The notes under the pieces: generated by a model
What the model saw: only the letters and a program-made list of their open reading frames with translations
Told to the model about the DNA's origin: nothing
Database searches by the model: none
Source: Volutella citrinella
Lineage: Eukaryota > Ascomycota > Sordariomycetes > Hypocreales > Nectriaceae
NCBI GenBank assembly: GCA_034401135.1
Contig: JAWZSP010000003.1
Span: 186,001 to 250,000, forward strand
Direction: 5' to 3'
Length of the DNA stretch: 64,000 nucleotides
Translations under genes and position numbers: made by a program
Shown: one piece after another, positions 55,562-64,000 of the stretch
How the letters are laid out: the number at the start of each line of letters is the position of its first letter
Numbering within the stretch: position 1 is the stretch's first letter

Positions 55562-55801
55562 GATGGCGGGTGGTGATGTCTCTTCTATTTGCAGGACGAA
55601 CTTTGTGTCAATATGGGAAACATCTGAGGTCACTGAGATTGAATGCGGGATAGGACACGAAGCACGATTCACCACTCGCTGCTTAGCCTATATGCGCTTT
55701 TGTTTTGAATACACTTACTAATGACGTAACGACGCTGTCCTTGATTTTTGTCGTTGATATCAGCCATACAAGTATAGAGTAAAGGCAATCTTCTTGGCTT
55801 C

Positions 55802-56878
55802 CTACTGATCCTTCCAGCTCTGCGCCACTGTCTTCATGGTCTCAAATGAAATCTCTCCTTCACCAGCCTCTGCCATTCTCGCCACCAGCTTTTCAAGGAA
55901 CCCATCAATCATGCCAATAATATGACTGCGTCCAGAGCACTCAGGATGAAGAATAATAGGGAACACAGTGCCGAATGCAGAGTCGGCTTCTTCGCCCTCG
56001 ATCCAGCTCTCGTTATTCCAGATCCAGTTGAAGCGGTCCCACCACATCTTCTCTACGGCCTCTGAAGTGATATAACCCTGGGTAGATGGTGTGTAAGGGT
56101 AAAAGTTCATAGGCGTCGCGTCCTCGGTGTACCAACTGCAAGGGATCTCAACCAGCGCCGAGTCCGCAGCCGATGTTCCGGCCTGGGGCTGCTCTGGGAT
56201 CTCCATCGGCTTCATCCACGTGCTAGCTGGCTGCTTGTAATCGGGAATGTGCGGTGTGTGTCCCACAAAGGGCGTGGTAAGGAAGTACGGCATCGTATCG
56301 TGGGCGTTCATGCTGGAGTCGTAGAGAAACCCATGCTCCTGCAGGAGATTCACCGTCGACTCTCTAATGTCATACAAGGGCGCGCGGTATCCAACTGGCT
56401 TGAAGCCCGTGAGTTCGGTGGCCAACGAGATGCACTTTGTGAGTACGTCAAGTTCTTGCTGTTCCGTCATAGACTTGGCGCCTTCGTGGCTGTAGCCATG
56501 CAGACCAATCTCGGCACCGCTGTCGACAATGGCCTTGGTCTGCTTGGGAAATGTCTCCATGCTGTGCCCGGGGACAAACCAGGTGACCTTGTCAGAGATT
56601 CCGTGTCGACGGAAAACCTTTAGAAGTCTTCCAACACCGAAATTTGCGCCAAAGATGCCGGCCGAGTAGTCTGCAATTGTGTTTTCGGTAGAATGGCCCG
56701 TCCCAGCGTATCCAGAGACGGCATCAAAATCCACTGAGATGCAGATTCTCAGCAGACGCCGCGACTGGGCTGGAAAGTCAGCCGGGATAACGGGGTATGA
56801 GGCCATTCTGGGAGGGGTTTTAGTAGGTGCCGAGTCCTGTCGGTTGAATGAGCTGAAACTTTGGACGGGAAGGGACAT
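55802..56878 (-). CDS. Polysaccharide deacetylase (PuuE/HpPgdA-like)
   Basis: Intronless, 358 residues; ATG at 56878, with a second Met at residue 25 (MASYPVIPADFP) as a possible start. It is a NodB-fold CE4-like hydrolase: motif 1 SVDFDAVSG with the metal-binding Asp, motif 2 GLHGYSHEG with paired His, motif 3 YRAPLYDIRE, later LHPECSGR with the His of motif 5. The length and FDAVSGYAG form match the PuuE/HpPgdA group (peptidoglycan- or allantoin-type deacetylases), not secreted chitin deacetylases. There is no signal peptide, so it is cytosolic. In fungi these are often annotated only as glycoside hydrolase/deacetylase. Substrate unknown. It starts 358 bp from the convergent-side end of the PAF-AH gene. 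Confidence 0.87.
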   Translation of the reverse strand: MSLPVQSFSSFNRQDSAPTKTPPRMASYPVIPADFPAQSRRLLRICISVDFDAVSGYAGTGHSTENTIADYSAGIFGANFGVGRLLKVFRRHGISDKVTWFVPGHSMETFPKQTKAIVDSGAEIGLHGYSHEGAKSMTEQQELDVLTKCISLATELTGFKPVGYRAPLYDIRESTVNLLQEHGFLYDSSMNAHDTMPYFLTTPFVGHTPHIPDYKQPASTWMKPMEIPEQPQAGTSAADSALVEIPCSWYTEDATPMNFYPYTPSTQGYITSEAVEKMWWDRFNWIWNNESWIEGEEADSAFGTVFPIILHPECSGRSHIIGMIDGFLEKLVARMAEAGEGEISFETMKTVAQSWKDQ

Positions 56879-57236
56879 GAAACTTTATGGCATCTTATAT
56901 GACGGAGGGATACCCCGCGGCGCTAGATGCCGTCACCAAGCCGCCTGGCCGCCTGGCGGGGATGTCCTTGGATCATGCCAGAAGAGGAAAGTATAGGCGA
57001 TGGATCCGGAGACTCCACAAACATTACTTCATCACGACGCAGCGAAATATCGGATGCATGCTCGACTATGACATTCTAATTACTGAATTGATCTGCTTCT
57101 ATCACAATATTATACAACACTGGTCCAGCGTATCCCTCTTTTCCATAGCCCCACAATGGGACAGGCTTCAAAGCAAGAGCACCGCAACACCATCGTGAAT
57201 ACAAACGGTCAGGCTTATATGTGTCCTCAAAATGCC
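56879..57236. other. Intergenic, upstream of the deacetylase
   Basis: 358 bp. Contains the deacetylase promoter and the 3' trailer of the PAF-acetylhydrolase-like gene. A run of AATATTATACAAC near 57105 is the most AT-rich point. No gene. Confidence 0.5.
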
Positions 57237-58461
57237 TTAAACCGTGCACCTAGACAGATCGCTGCGCAACACATCAATGTCCAGATTGCGGCCCACATTC
57301 TTGAGTGGCTTCGTCTTGTTCTTCAACAGAAGCTTCAACATCGCAACCATGATGTCATTAACCGCCTTTTCAATCTTTTTTCCACCTAGTGTCCCAAACA
57401 CTTGTTCAACCATGGGCTGCGACTCGGGCGGGACTTGATACACGGTAAGCAGCAGCGGGATATCCATGAAGCCGTAGTGCTGCATGCCCCTCACGGCCAA
57501 CTCCATCTTGGCGCTGTCAATCTTGCCGTAGAACTCTTCCCACTCGGGCAAGGGCGCGGGATAGTCCCTGCCAACCAGGAGAAACGGCTTATTCTTGAAG
57601 CCTGTGTGGTTGACGTCTCCATAGATTGGACCGTCAAGGTTGACCCCGCCGATGACGCGAGGGTCGCGCTGGTTGACGACGGCGGCAGTAGATCCACCAA
57701 ACGAGTGGCCGCTGGCGACGATTTTGCTGGGGTTGAAAGTACCGGGGAAGTTGGTGAACAGGGTGTCTGTGCCGGAAGGGTTGGAGAGTTGGGAAATGAG
57801 GAGTGATACATCGAGGGTTCGGGCCTAGTCATCATGTTAGATGATGCTCGCCACTGGCTGATGGCCGACGATTGTTGAACTTGGGGCTTACCTCGAGCCG
57901 CTGGAGCGTGATGGCATCATTGACAGTTTCGTCAAACATGCTTGCAGCACTGCCATCGGGAAACTCGACGACCAGAGTCTCGTATGGATGATCAATCGTT
58001 GCGACGATGTAGCCCAGACTCGCCAACGATCTCGATATAGCCCCATGCAAAAGCCTGCTGCCCTGGTACCCCGGCGAAAACACCACCACAGGGAACTCCT
58101 GTCTCTTTTTGGAGCGTCTATTTAGGTTGATGGTTGAGATGTCGCAAAACTCCATCTCGAATTGCTCAAGCGTTCCCTGCGGCACGCCCAGTGTCTCACC
58201 CATTTTTCCAAAGACGGCAGCCGTCAGAGGCGGCATGTACGGCACAACTTGGGTCTTGCAGTTGTACTGGGCGTCGATGGGGAGGTAGACAGACGCCATG
58301 GTGCGGCGTGTGATGTTGACCTCGGGTGGTGCAAGGTCGTCGCGGCGGCTTGGGTCGGCGAGCTCAATGTGCTTGACGGCAACATCGTAAGGGCCTGGTG
58401 CAGGGGGGACGAGGAGGGCAGAGGTGGCCCCGAAAAGTAGACTGATGGTAAGTAGATGCAT
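57237..58461 (-). CDS. Secreted PAF-acetylhydrolase-like lipase/esterase
   Basis: Exons 57892-58461 and 57237-57824; 385 residues. An alpha/beta hydrolase of the platelet-activating-factor acetylhydrolase (isoform II) type. Signal peptide about 1-16 (MHLLTISLLFGATSAL). The nucleophile elbow is GHSFGGS with Ser231; VNLDGPIYG holds the likely Asp and QHYGFMDIP the likely His. The oxyanion-side strand reads FPVVVFSPGYQGSR and ATIDHPYE. The start at 58461 is preferred over an upstream in-frame ATG at 58566 because a TATA box lies between them (58521-58528) and because it gives a clean signal peptide. A sequon NIT is present. It hydrolyses short acyl esters or oxidised phospholipids in other members; substrate here is unknown. 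Confidence 0.86.
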
Positions 58462-58887
58462 GTTGAGTAATTTGAACTGCGTTGAGTGGGTTGATTTAGG
58501 ATAACGAGCAGCAGGCCCTCTACTTATACAAGATGGCAGATGCATCCAAGACAGGAAGAGTTGCATTGCCACAGCTCACTGGTCAGCATTCCACATTTAA
58601 TCTCGATACGCGTATGCCCATTTATTAGATAGAGCGGCTGGTTGGCTCCTCGTAGCTGTCTAACCAGAATAATCCAGCGTGATGACGGCCGTCAATGGGA
58701 TGCAAGCAAGAATAAGCTCGCTCCCGTCTAACCAGAGCGAGAGCTCGTACCCGCCTAACTGCAACAGGCAGCGATGCACTGAACGCCCCACCACAACTAG
58801 GTCATCCACGCAAGGATAGGCCCCCCAGGAATCAGGGACACAGCCACAACAGACAAAAGACATGGCATCACAGAACCACCATTGCCG
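58462..58887. other. Intergenic with a direct repeat
   Basis: 426 bp between the PAF-AH-like start and the BTB-protein 3' end. Two exact copies of GTCTAACCAGA (58658-58668 and 58726-58736) occur, 57 bp apart. No gene. Confidence 0.45.
58521..58528 (-). promoter_or_regulatory. TATA box of the PAF-AH-like gene
   Basis: TATAAGTA on the minus strand, 60 bp before the ATG at 58461. It decides the start, since the earlier ATG at 58566 would lie upstream of it. Confidence 0.5.
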
Positions 58888-60074
58888 TTACTCAGCCTCA
58901 TCGTCTCCATACAGACGGGCATGTTGCTTATCCAACTCCTCCCGATGCCAGTCCGTCAACGGCGTAGCCTCGTCTACGATACTGGTGATCTGTTCTCGCA
59001 GGTCCGGGCCACACTGTCGATGGTCCCAGCTAAATGGAGTCGTGGCCCGGCTGAAATCGTAGTGCTGCAGATTGCCAAAGAGCCTGTCCGTCAGCCCGTT
59101 GATGTGGATCTTCAGATCCTTGGCCTCGGGCACCGGCCAGCAGTCGCTGCGGGAGAGGCAGATGGTCATGGCGCCGAGGAGCATGGCATCGCACCGCATC
59201 CACGTCGCCCTTTCCTTGTCGCCCTGGTTACTCTTGTGCGGGAATTTGCACAGGTGAGTCTCCTCGGACTTGAGGATGCCTTCGATGGGGGTCCGAAACA
59301 GATCGAGAATGGCTTTGATGGTCTCGAGTCGCTTCTCGTTGATTTGCTCTATCCGCAGATCAGCGCTCGATTCAGATGCAGAAGTTGGCTGGTTCCGGGA
59401 GAGAGATTGTTACCCATTAAATTCGATGGAAGCTGCACATCACAGAATGGCGCCTCCTCTAGGTTGAGTAGGGACTTGGTTCCAAAGAGCATCAGCTCCG
59501 CCACGGGCACGAACAGATCCTTGAGGCCTAGCTCCCAGAAGACCCAGAGCTGCTTGAGGGCGGGCCTGTACTTGAACGCCGGCTTCTGGATAGCTTCCGG
59601 GGCGGTCCAGCCAGTCACCCACGGCGCCAGGACCCTGGTGCAGTCGTACTTGTGCGTCAGGACCGTCAGGTCGTACAGCTCGTCCAGCGTCAGGACCTTG
59701 GGCACCTTGCGAAAGTTGCCGTGCAGGATGTTCATCAGGTGCGCGAGGGGCTTCACTTTATCCTCGGGCAGCTTGACGACCCAGTCTTGCTCCTTGTTGT
59801 GGACTGATTCGCGACAGTTGCCGAAGAGCATGCGGTCGAACACGCGTGAGGAGCGCGCCAGGGTGCGGGAGCATGCCTTGAATATCACGGGCACTTGTTC
59901 CTCGGGCTCTGGCTCTGTCTTTGCCTCTGTGGCTTCATCCTTCTTCTCCTCGTCTTTTGCTTCGTCTTTGCCGGCTGCCGTCTCCTGCGTCTCTACTTTG
60001 TCTTCGGGCGCATCCTCGCCAACCTCGAACTTGATGTCGCCGTACTTGTCGAACTCCATTTCCTCGGTTGCCAT
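58888..60074 (-). CDS. BTB/POZ-domain protein with acidic N-terminus
   Basis: Exons 59414-60074 and 58888-59348; 373 residues from MATEEMEFDKYGD. Residues about 20-60 are a Glu/Asp/Lys-rich, disordered tract (KDEAKDEEKKDEATEAK). A BTB-like region follows: VPVIFKACSRTLARSSRVFDRMLFGN, WVVKLPEDKVKPLAHLMNILHGNF, LTLDELYDLTVLTHKYDC. This order (surface strands, FDRML, LxxLMxxLH, ELYDLxVLxHKYDC) matches the fungal BTB family. The C-terminal part is helical. Usual role is protein-protein interaction, perhaps as cullin-3 adaptor; the KELCH/MATH partner domains are absent. The join across the intron (59349-59413) reads PSNLMEQINEKRLETIK. A 430-codon antisense frame covers it and is rejected. Confidence 0.85.
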
Positions 60075-60662
60075 GGCGCAAAGGAGAGTTTCACTTGTCA
60101 CCAGTATCGTTTGGTATCAACAGACGGTAAGTGCTTGTCCGATTGTATCAGAGCCACACAAGATGAGAAAATGATGCTGGGAAGAGGCCACACTACCGCA
60201 TCATTGCGGAGGAGATTGGCTTTGGAGGATTCGCGCGACCTGACCCGCCCAGTCGCGTGTAGGCGCTTAGCCATTGGCTGTGGTTGGACACCCTGCTCTC
60301 AGCTCTCAGCCGCATTCTCTTGGCGCGGGGCGTGTTTTGTGCCTCTCATGGATGCTCCGGCTGCCTTATTTGGCTCTGATTGTGAAGAAATTGCTTTCGA
60401 GATAATAAGAGGCAACACCCACGTCCGTGCTGGCTCCACTTGACAGTGGTTGAGTTGATAGGTCCACATTACACTGGGGGCAGCTGATGCAATCCATTAT
60501 TGTCGCCCGAGACTTTTCAATTGGCTTCAGCATTCTGAATATTACTCGTTCGAATATGTATGAAAGTGCCCCAGGAGCGTAGGCATCAAGAGGCTATTTC
60601 AACACTGGAAGATCACACAAGGTCCGCTGAAATACCATTTTACTAAATATAGTCGCTCATCG
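60075..60662. other. Intergenic, no gene supported
   Basis: 588 bp upstream of the BTB gene and downstream of the Cys-rich gene. Contains AT-rich TATTACTCGTTCGAATATG near 60540. No gene recognised. Confidence 0.5.
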
Positions 60663-61369
60663 CTATTGGAACAATACCACAGCCAATCCGAATAAGCAAA
60701 GATGCAGTCTCGATATGCTATTGACAGCACAATGGCCTTCATTCTTGGAGGACAAATTCTTGGAAGATGGGCCGTCTGAAGAGGACTCGCTGGTTGGAAT
60801 GTTGTCAGACTCGTCGTCAGCGTTGGACGTCTTAGTAGTCTCGGTAGACGTCTTTGAAGAGGTTCTCGTGAGGCTACAGGTCCTTGACGTCAGGCACATC
60901 AGCCCACTGGCGCAGAAGTGGCCAAGAGTCTCGTCGCAACACGCAGCGTCTCGCGGGATGCAGCCTGTGAAGCGTCAGATGGACGTAAATGGGCACATGT
61001 ACACTCGGAATGATGAGATGGGACAAACTAACCTGGCCCGCAGAGCTTCAAACCGACCTTGCATGAACCGGATGCCGGTCCGCCGTTGCATGATTGTCCA
61101 GCCGCGCAGCACGTGGCGAAAGTGGTGCAAGTCTCTCCGGCCTCGCAGTAGATGCCAACCGTCACATCACAGCAGCTAGCGCCGGCCGGGATACAGGAGT
61201 CGGCGCAGATCTGGCCATCACAATTCTGGCGGCAGACCAGGTTCTGGCCAGACGAGACGTCAAAGGTCGACGCGCTAGACACCAACCTGGGATATCCCGG
61301 GGCCTGCAATGTCGCCGTCGCGAGTGCATCAGTGCTGAGCAGAAGAATATGGGAAGCTCGAAGACGCAT
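60663..61369 (-). CDS. Cysteine-rich secreted GPI-type protein
   Basis: Exons 61033-61369 and 60663-60964; 212 residues from MRLRASHILLLSTDALATA (signal peptide). Three related Cys blocks follow: CRQNCDGQICADSCIPAG, CCDVTVGIYCEAGETC and CCAAGQSC, then after the intron CIPRDAACCDETLGHFCASG. The repeated unit C-x-P-x4-CCD-x5-xC is seen twice, suggesting internal duplication of a knottin-like module. A Ser/Thr/Asp-rich linker of about 45 residues leads to a hydrophobic end (LHLCLFGLAVVLFQ) for GPI anchoring. It is like many fungal GPI cell-wall proteins with no known function. The ATG at 61369 is the first that gives a signal peptide; an earlier frame opens with a non-ATG codon. Confidence 0.76.
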
Positions 61370-62135
61370 AGTGGTTGTAGAATGGACTGCGGCGGTGATG
61401 GGCAATTAAGGACACGGCAGGTTGCCAAGATGGTATTGGAAGAGACGGCTGTTAATAAAGACCAGGCGACCAGCCAAGCAAGAGTCGAGTCGATGGCCCG
61501 AAGCACGAGTCATCATCCACATATCTCGTCTGTTCCCGGCTGTCAGATGCCAGGGCTAGTTCAATCGGGGCATGGCCCTGTGTGTTAGTGTCGAATGCCT
61601 TCGTCTGGACAGCCCCAGGTCTCTGGCCACGCCGGATCTAGAACAGCGGCAAAGGACTATTTCCAAGCTGGAGGGGATCTATGGGGCATAGGAATGAAGA
61701 ATGCTGGGCACGATTGATGCCAAGGACGGAAATTATAGGTCAAGCCCCGGCCTTTGTGGAGAACATCACAATCGAGTCTATTCGAGAGGCTAGAGCCCCA
61801 GCATGACATGACTCAGTGGGTGGGTTCAACACGTGGGATTTTTGGCTTCTACCTCTGTCGTCTATAGTTGATATCACAGTGTAGAGTCTGGACTGCGATT
61901 GCCCAAGTGATAAACAAAGCCCAAATCCACCAACGCCCACGGGGACCAAAACCCTGGCCTGCTCGCCTCCAGGCTCCATAGTATCCCAGCGTGGTGGCCA
62001 TGTCCACGAGCAAAGATTGCCACAAGGCCTGTCGCATGTTGTGCCGTGTCCCATCCACTGATGTACATCGTGGCCCTTGATCTCGGCGCTGGCGTTAATT
62101 ATTGATGTTGATAGGGTCGGCTTAAAGTGAGGTTT
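61370..62135. other. Intergenic, no gene supported
   Basis: 766 bp. Overlapping minus-strand frames (61740-62068) have no ATG start with domain or signal peptide. Nothing further seen. Confidence 0.45.
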
Positions 62136-62354
62136 TTATTCGGACCGTGGACAATAGGTGAAAATAGTTCCATATTTAGCTCCTGGGGGTCCCTGCATGA
62201 TGAAGTAGTCGGGGCCGTTCTTGTAATAGCAGTGGCTCCAGACGACGACCCTGCACTGGTGGTCGACGCAATAATCATCTGCAAGACAGCTGGACACTAG
62301 GAATGGGACCAGCATGAGCCAGAGCTTGTTTAATGGGAGGAAGTCGAGCTTCAT
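62136..62354 (-). CDS. Small secreted cysteine-containing protein (72 aa)
   Basis: A 72-residue frame with a clear ATG (62354) and signal peptide (about 1-25, hydrophobic core LWLMLVPFLVSSCLA). The mature part of about 47 residues starts DDYCVDHQC and has four cysteines (C-x4-C-x7-C-x24-C) plus many aromatics (YYKNGPDYF, GTIFTYC). Such size and Cys content fit fungal small secreted proteins. A transcript leader region follows a AAATTGCC tract upstream. I do not recognise a family; an intron extending the C-terminus cannot be excluded because the tail ends YCPRSE. The gene stands alone between two 0.7 kb gaps. Confidence 0.55.
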   Translation of the reverse strand: MKLDFLPLNKLWLMLVPFLVSSCLADDYCVDHQCRVVVWSHCYYKNGPDYFIMQGPPGAKYGTIFTYCPRSE

Positions 62355-63141
62355 GTTTATTGAAGGGTGGTAGGATAAGCAGGATAGACTGGCTGCTGGA
62401 ATGGTGTCGGAAATATTGGAGTTGATCGCTGTTTGTATCGAGGCGTGGATTGCGTGGACTGCGTGAGAAGGAGAGAAAATGTAAGTTGATGGCGGGCGAG
62501 GGGGTATAAATTGCCAAGAGCAACGGTCAATTTAAGGTTGAGAATTCGTACCAACAGGCACTTTGAGAACCCGGAGGGTTGCCCCTGAGAGAAAACTCTG
62601 AGGGAAGGCCAAAAGTTTTGCTAAGGTTCATGTCTGGAACTCTGGTTCCTGGACGTGGCGGCGCAGGTGGCAGACGCGAGGTGAGCGTTTATTGGTTTCA
62701 GCCTTCAAGGTAACCCTAAACTGTAATGCATCAGATCTATCTGCCTAGTTACCAGAGGCCACTCAGTCAGGCGTTTCACCTGGGAGGACTGGTGCAGGGC
62801 TCAAAGTTCAGACCTTGGATGATGTCGGCAATATGCATAGTCGACACCCACTTGGGCCAGGACCCCTACAAAACCTTCAAGAGTTTAACTTGGCTCGCAA
62901 GGGTTGGAGAGGAGCATTGACTAAAGCTAGAACAGAGAGTAGCCCACTATGACATGAGAATTCAGTGTACATCGTCTCATCACAGTTGCCAACAAACGAC
63001 TGGGATCACCGTGAATGGAATAAGAGCAATAAAGGCCCAATTATAAGACTCGTATTACGATGATACTAACTTGAGTCTATGTCACTAGATCAAAAGAATT
63101 GTCAACTCATGGCGAGCGCATATCCCGATGCTAAGTGGGGA
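62355..63141. other. Intergenic, no gene supported
   Basis: 787 bp upstream of the small secreted gene and downstream of the siderophore transporter gene. AT-rich near 63045 (3' trailer of the transporter). No gene or repeat recognised. Confidence 0.5.
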
Positions 63142-64000
63142 TTAAAAGACGACACCCTTGGTCTGCTTGGTCTTGGAGACATCGACATTGCGGAGCAACA
63201 CCACGCCACCCACAGATAGGATCATCATGCTAACTCCAGCAGCCAGCATTCTGGTCTGGGCATATCCATAAGACTCCTGGATGGCGAGTCGCGCAGCGCT
63301 ACCGACCGGGTATGACAGCTGGGCGGGAAGACTGCCGTAGATGACGGTAGCGTTGGCCACGGCCTCCTGGGGAAGCCTCTCGAGAAGCGCTGGGAGGAAC
63401 GTGTTGGTCCAGATAGCTCCAGAGATGGCACTGCCAACGGAGCCGCCAATTCCGCCCGAGACGAAGAGCACGGAGAAGGCAGCAGCAAAGTGCTGGTGGT
63501 CGACGGCGGCAAGAACGGCGAGCTGCATGCAGAGGGTGAAGATGCTGCCGCCGATAGAGATGAAGATTTCGCACATGATGAGGTACCCGATCTGCTGGTT
63601 AGGCTTTCGGAAGTGGATCATTAGGCCGAGTGCAAAGATGTAGAGGGGCGTGGCGATGTAGAAGAGCCACTTGAAGCGGCCGGTTCGTCGGATCAGGTAC
63701 CCAACAATAAAGAGCAGCACACCCGACACGACCTGGAAGGTGCTGTTGACGTATCCGGCTTCCGAGACGGACAGGTTGTTGACGACCTGGAGGAACGAGG
63801 TGAAGTAGTTGTTCCAGCAGTAGTAGGATGCTTGGTAGGCAAAGTCGATGAGACAGGCGCCAATGACCATGCGGTCCGTGAGGAAGGCGTATTTGAAGAA
63901 CGGCACCGGGCTCAGGTACTTTTGGTGCAGGCCGAAGAGGACCAGGACGACGAAGCCGGTGACGATCATGGCGATGATGTAGTCCGTCTTCCAGGCGTGG
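63142..64000 (-). CDS. MFS siderophore-iron transporter, 3' part (runs off the window end)
   Basis: Open to the window edge; 285 residues of the C-terminal half are seen. Reading begins HAWKTDYIIAMIVTGF. Family marks are SPVPFFKYAFLTDRMVIGAC (start of the second half, TM9-10), FAYQASYYCWNNYFTSFLQV, GYVNSTFQVVSGVLLFIVGY, IFISIGGSIFTLCMQLAVLA, DHQHFAAAFSVLFVSGGIGGSVG and the characteristic long last loop (IWTNTFLPALLERLP, YGSLPAQLSYPVGSAARLAI, YGYAQTRMLAAG) before TM14. That loop and the order match the Sit1/Arn/Mir siderophore transporters. No intron in this part. It imports ferric siderophores at the plasma membrane. The CFEM-type gene lies 9 kb away. Confidence 0.92.
   Translation of the reverse strand, partial: HAWKTDYIIAMIVTGFVVLVLFGLHQKYLSPVPFFKYAFLTDRMVIGACLIDFAYQASYYCWNNYFTSFLQVVNNLSVSEAGYVNSTFQVVSGVLLFIVGYLIRRTGRFKWLFYIATPLYIFALGLMIHFRKPNQQIGYLIMCEIFISIGGSIFTLCMQLAVLAAVDHQHFAAAFSVLFVSGGIGGSVGSAISGAIWTNTFLPALLERLPQEAVANATVIYGSLPAQLSYPVGSAARLAIQESYGYAQTRMLAAGVSMMILSVGGVVLLRNVDVSKTKQTKGVVF

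Noticed and set aside
58462..58566. Upstream ATG at 58566 for the PAF-AH-like gene
   Set aside because: It precedes the TATA box and would bury the signal peptide behind 35 residues of unrelated sequence.
58882..60174. 430-codon plus-strand frame opposite the BTB protein
   Set aside because: It is open through both exons and the intron of the minus gene, has no domain, and its composition is the mirror of the BTB gene's codon bias. The minus model has a proper intron and a recognisable domain.

Overview
The window is nuclear DNA from a filamentous ascomycete. The evidence is: short GT-AG introns (about 49-99 bp) with CTAAC-like branch sites, five fungal binuclear-cluster or fungal-trans regulators, an HsbA/cell-wall mannoprotein, a CFEM-type GPI protein, a GLEYA-type surface protein, a siderophore-iron permease, a liz1/fen2-type transporter and an extended-SDR family known in moulds. 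Gene style and family mix point to Sordariomycetes, probably Hypocreales; that placement is inference. No RNA gene, CRISPR array or intact transposon was recognised. All gene models below are my own exon joins; reading frame closed correctly across every join, which supports them.

Layout. 1-4.5 kb: 5' part of an amino-acid permease, a class V PLP enzyme and a Zn2Cys6 regulator convergent with it. 5.3-8.1 kb: an F-box/zinc/SDR fusion. 9.6-15.2 kb: two secreted proteins (a Cys-rich orphan and an HsbA protein) around a 3.7 kb gene-free interval. 15.6-28.7 kb: myo-inositol-type transporter, TF-like protein lacking a zinc cluster, NADPH-P450 reductase, Zn2Cys6 TF, cytochrome P450, Zn2Cys6 TF. This block looks like a compact, regulator-rich P450 module with its own reductase. 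29.8-37.0 kb: GLEYA-type surface protein and a full ABCC transporter. 38.0-43.9 kb: a broken DUF7924-type gene, a fungal membrane protein and a classical SDR. 44.2-48.0 kb: a huge intronless helical protein. 48.0-51.4 kb: 3.5 kb without a supported gene. 51.4-64 kb: pantothenate-type MFS, CFEM GPI protein, degraded kinase-like fragment, polysaccharide deacetylase, secreted PAF-acetylhydrolase-like enzyme, BTB protein, Cys-rich GPI protein, a 72-residue secreted peptide and the 3' part of a siderophore transporter.

The whole window reads as accessory chromosome territory: transporters, secreted/cell-wall proteins, specialised enzymes and regulators, with at least two decayed genes and gene-poor gaps. 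Two features stand out. The P450 lacks the acidic residue of its I-helix oxygen-activation motif (AGSVTT). Splicing is also unusual: 4 of 51 modelled introns have GC donors, and one regulator splits its zinc cluster over 14-nt and 11-nt exons.
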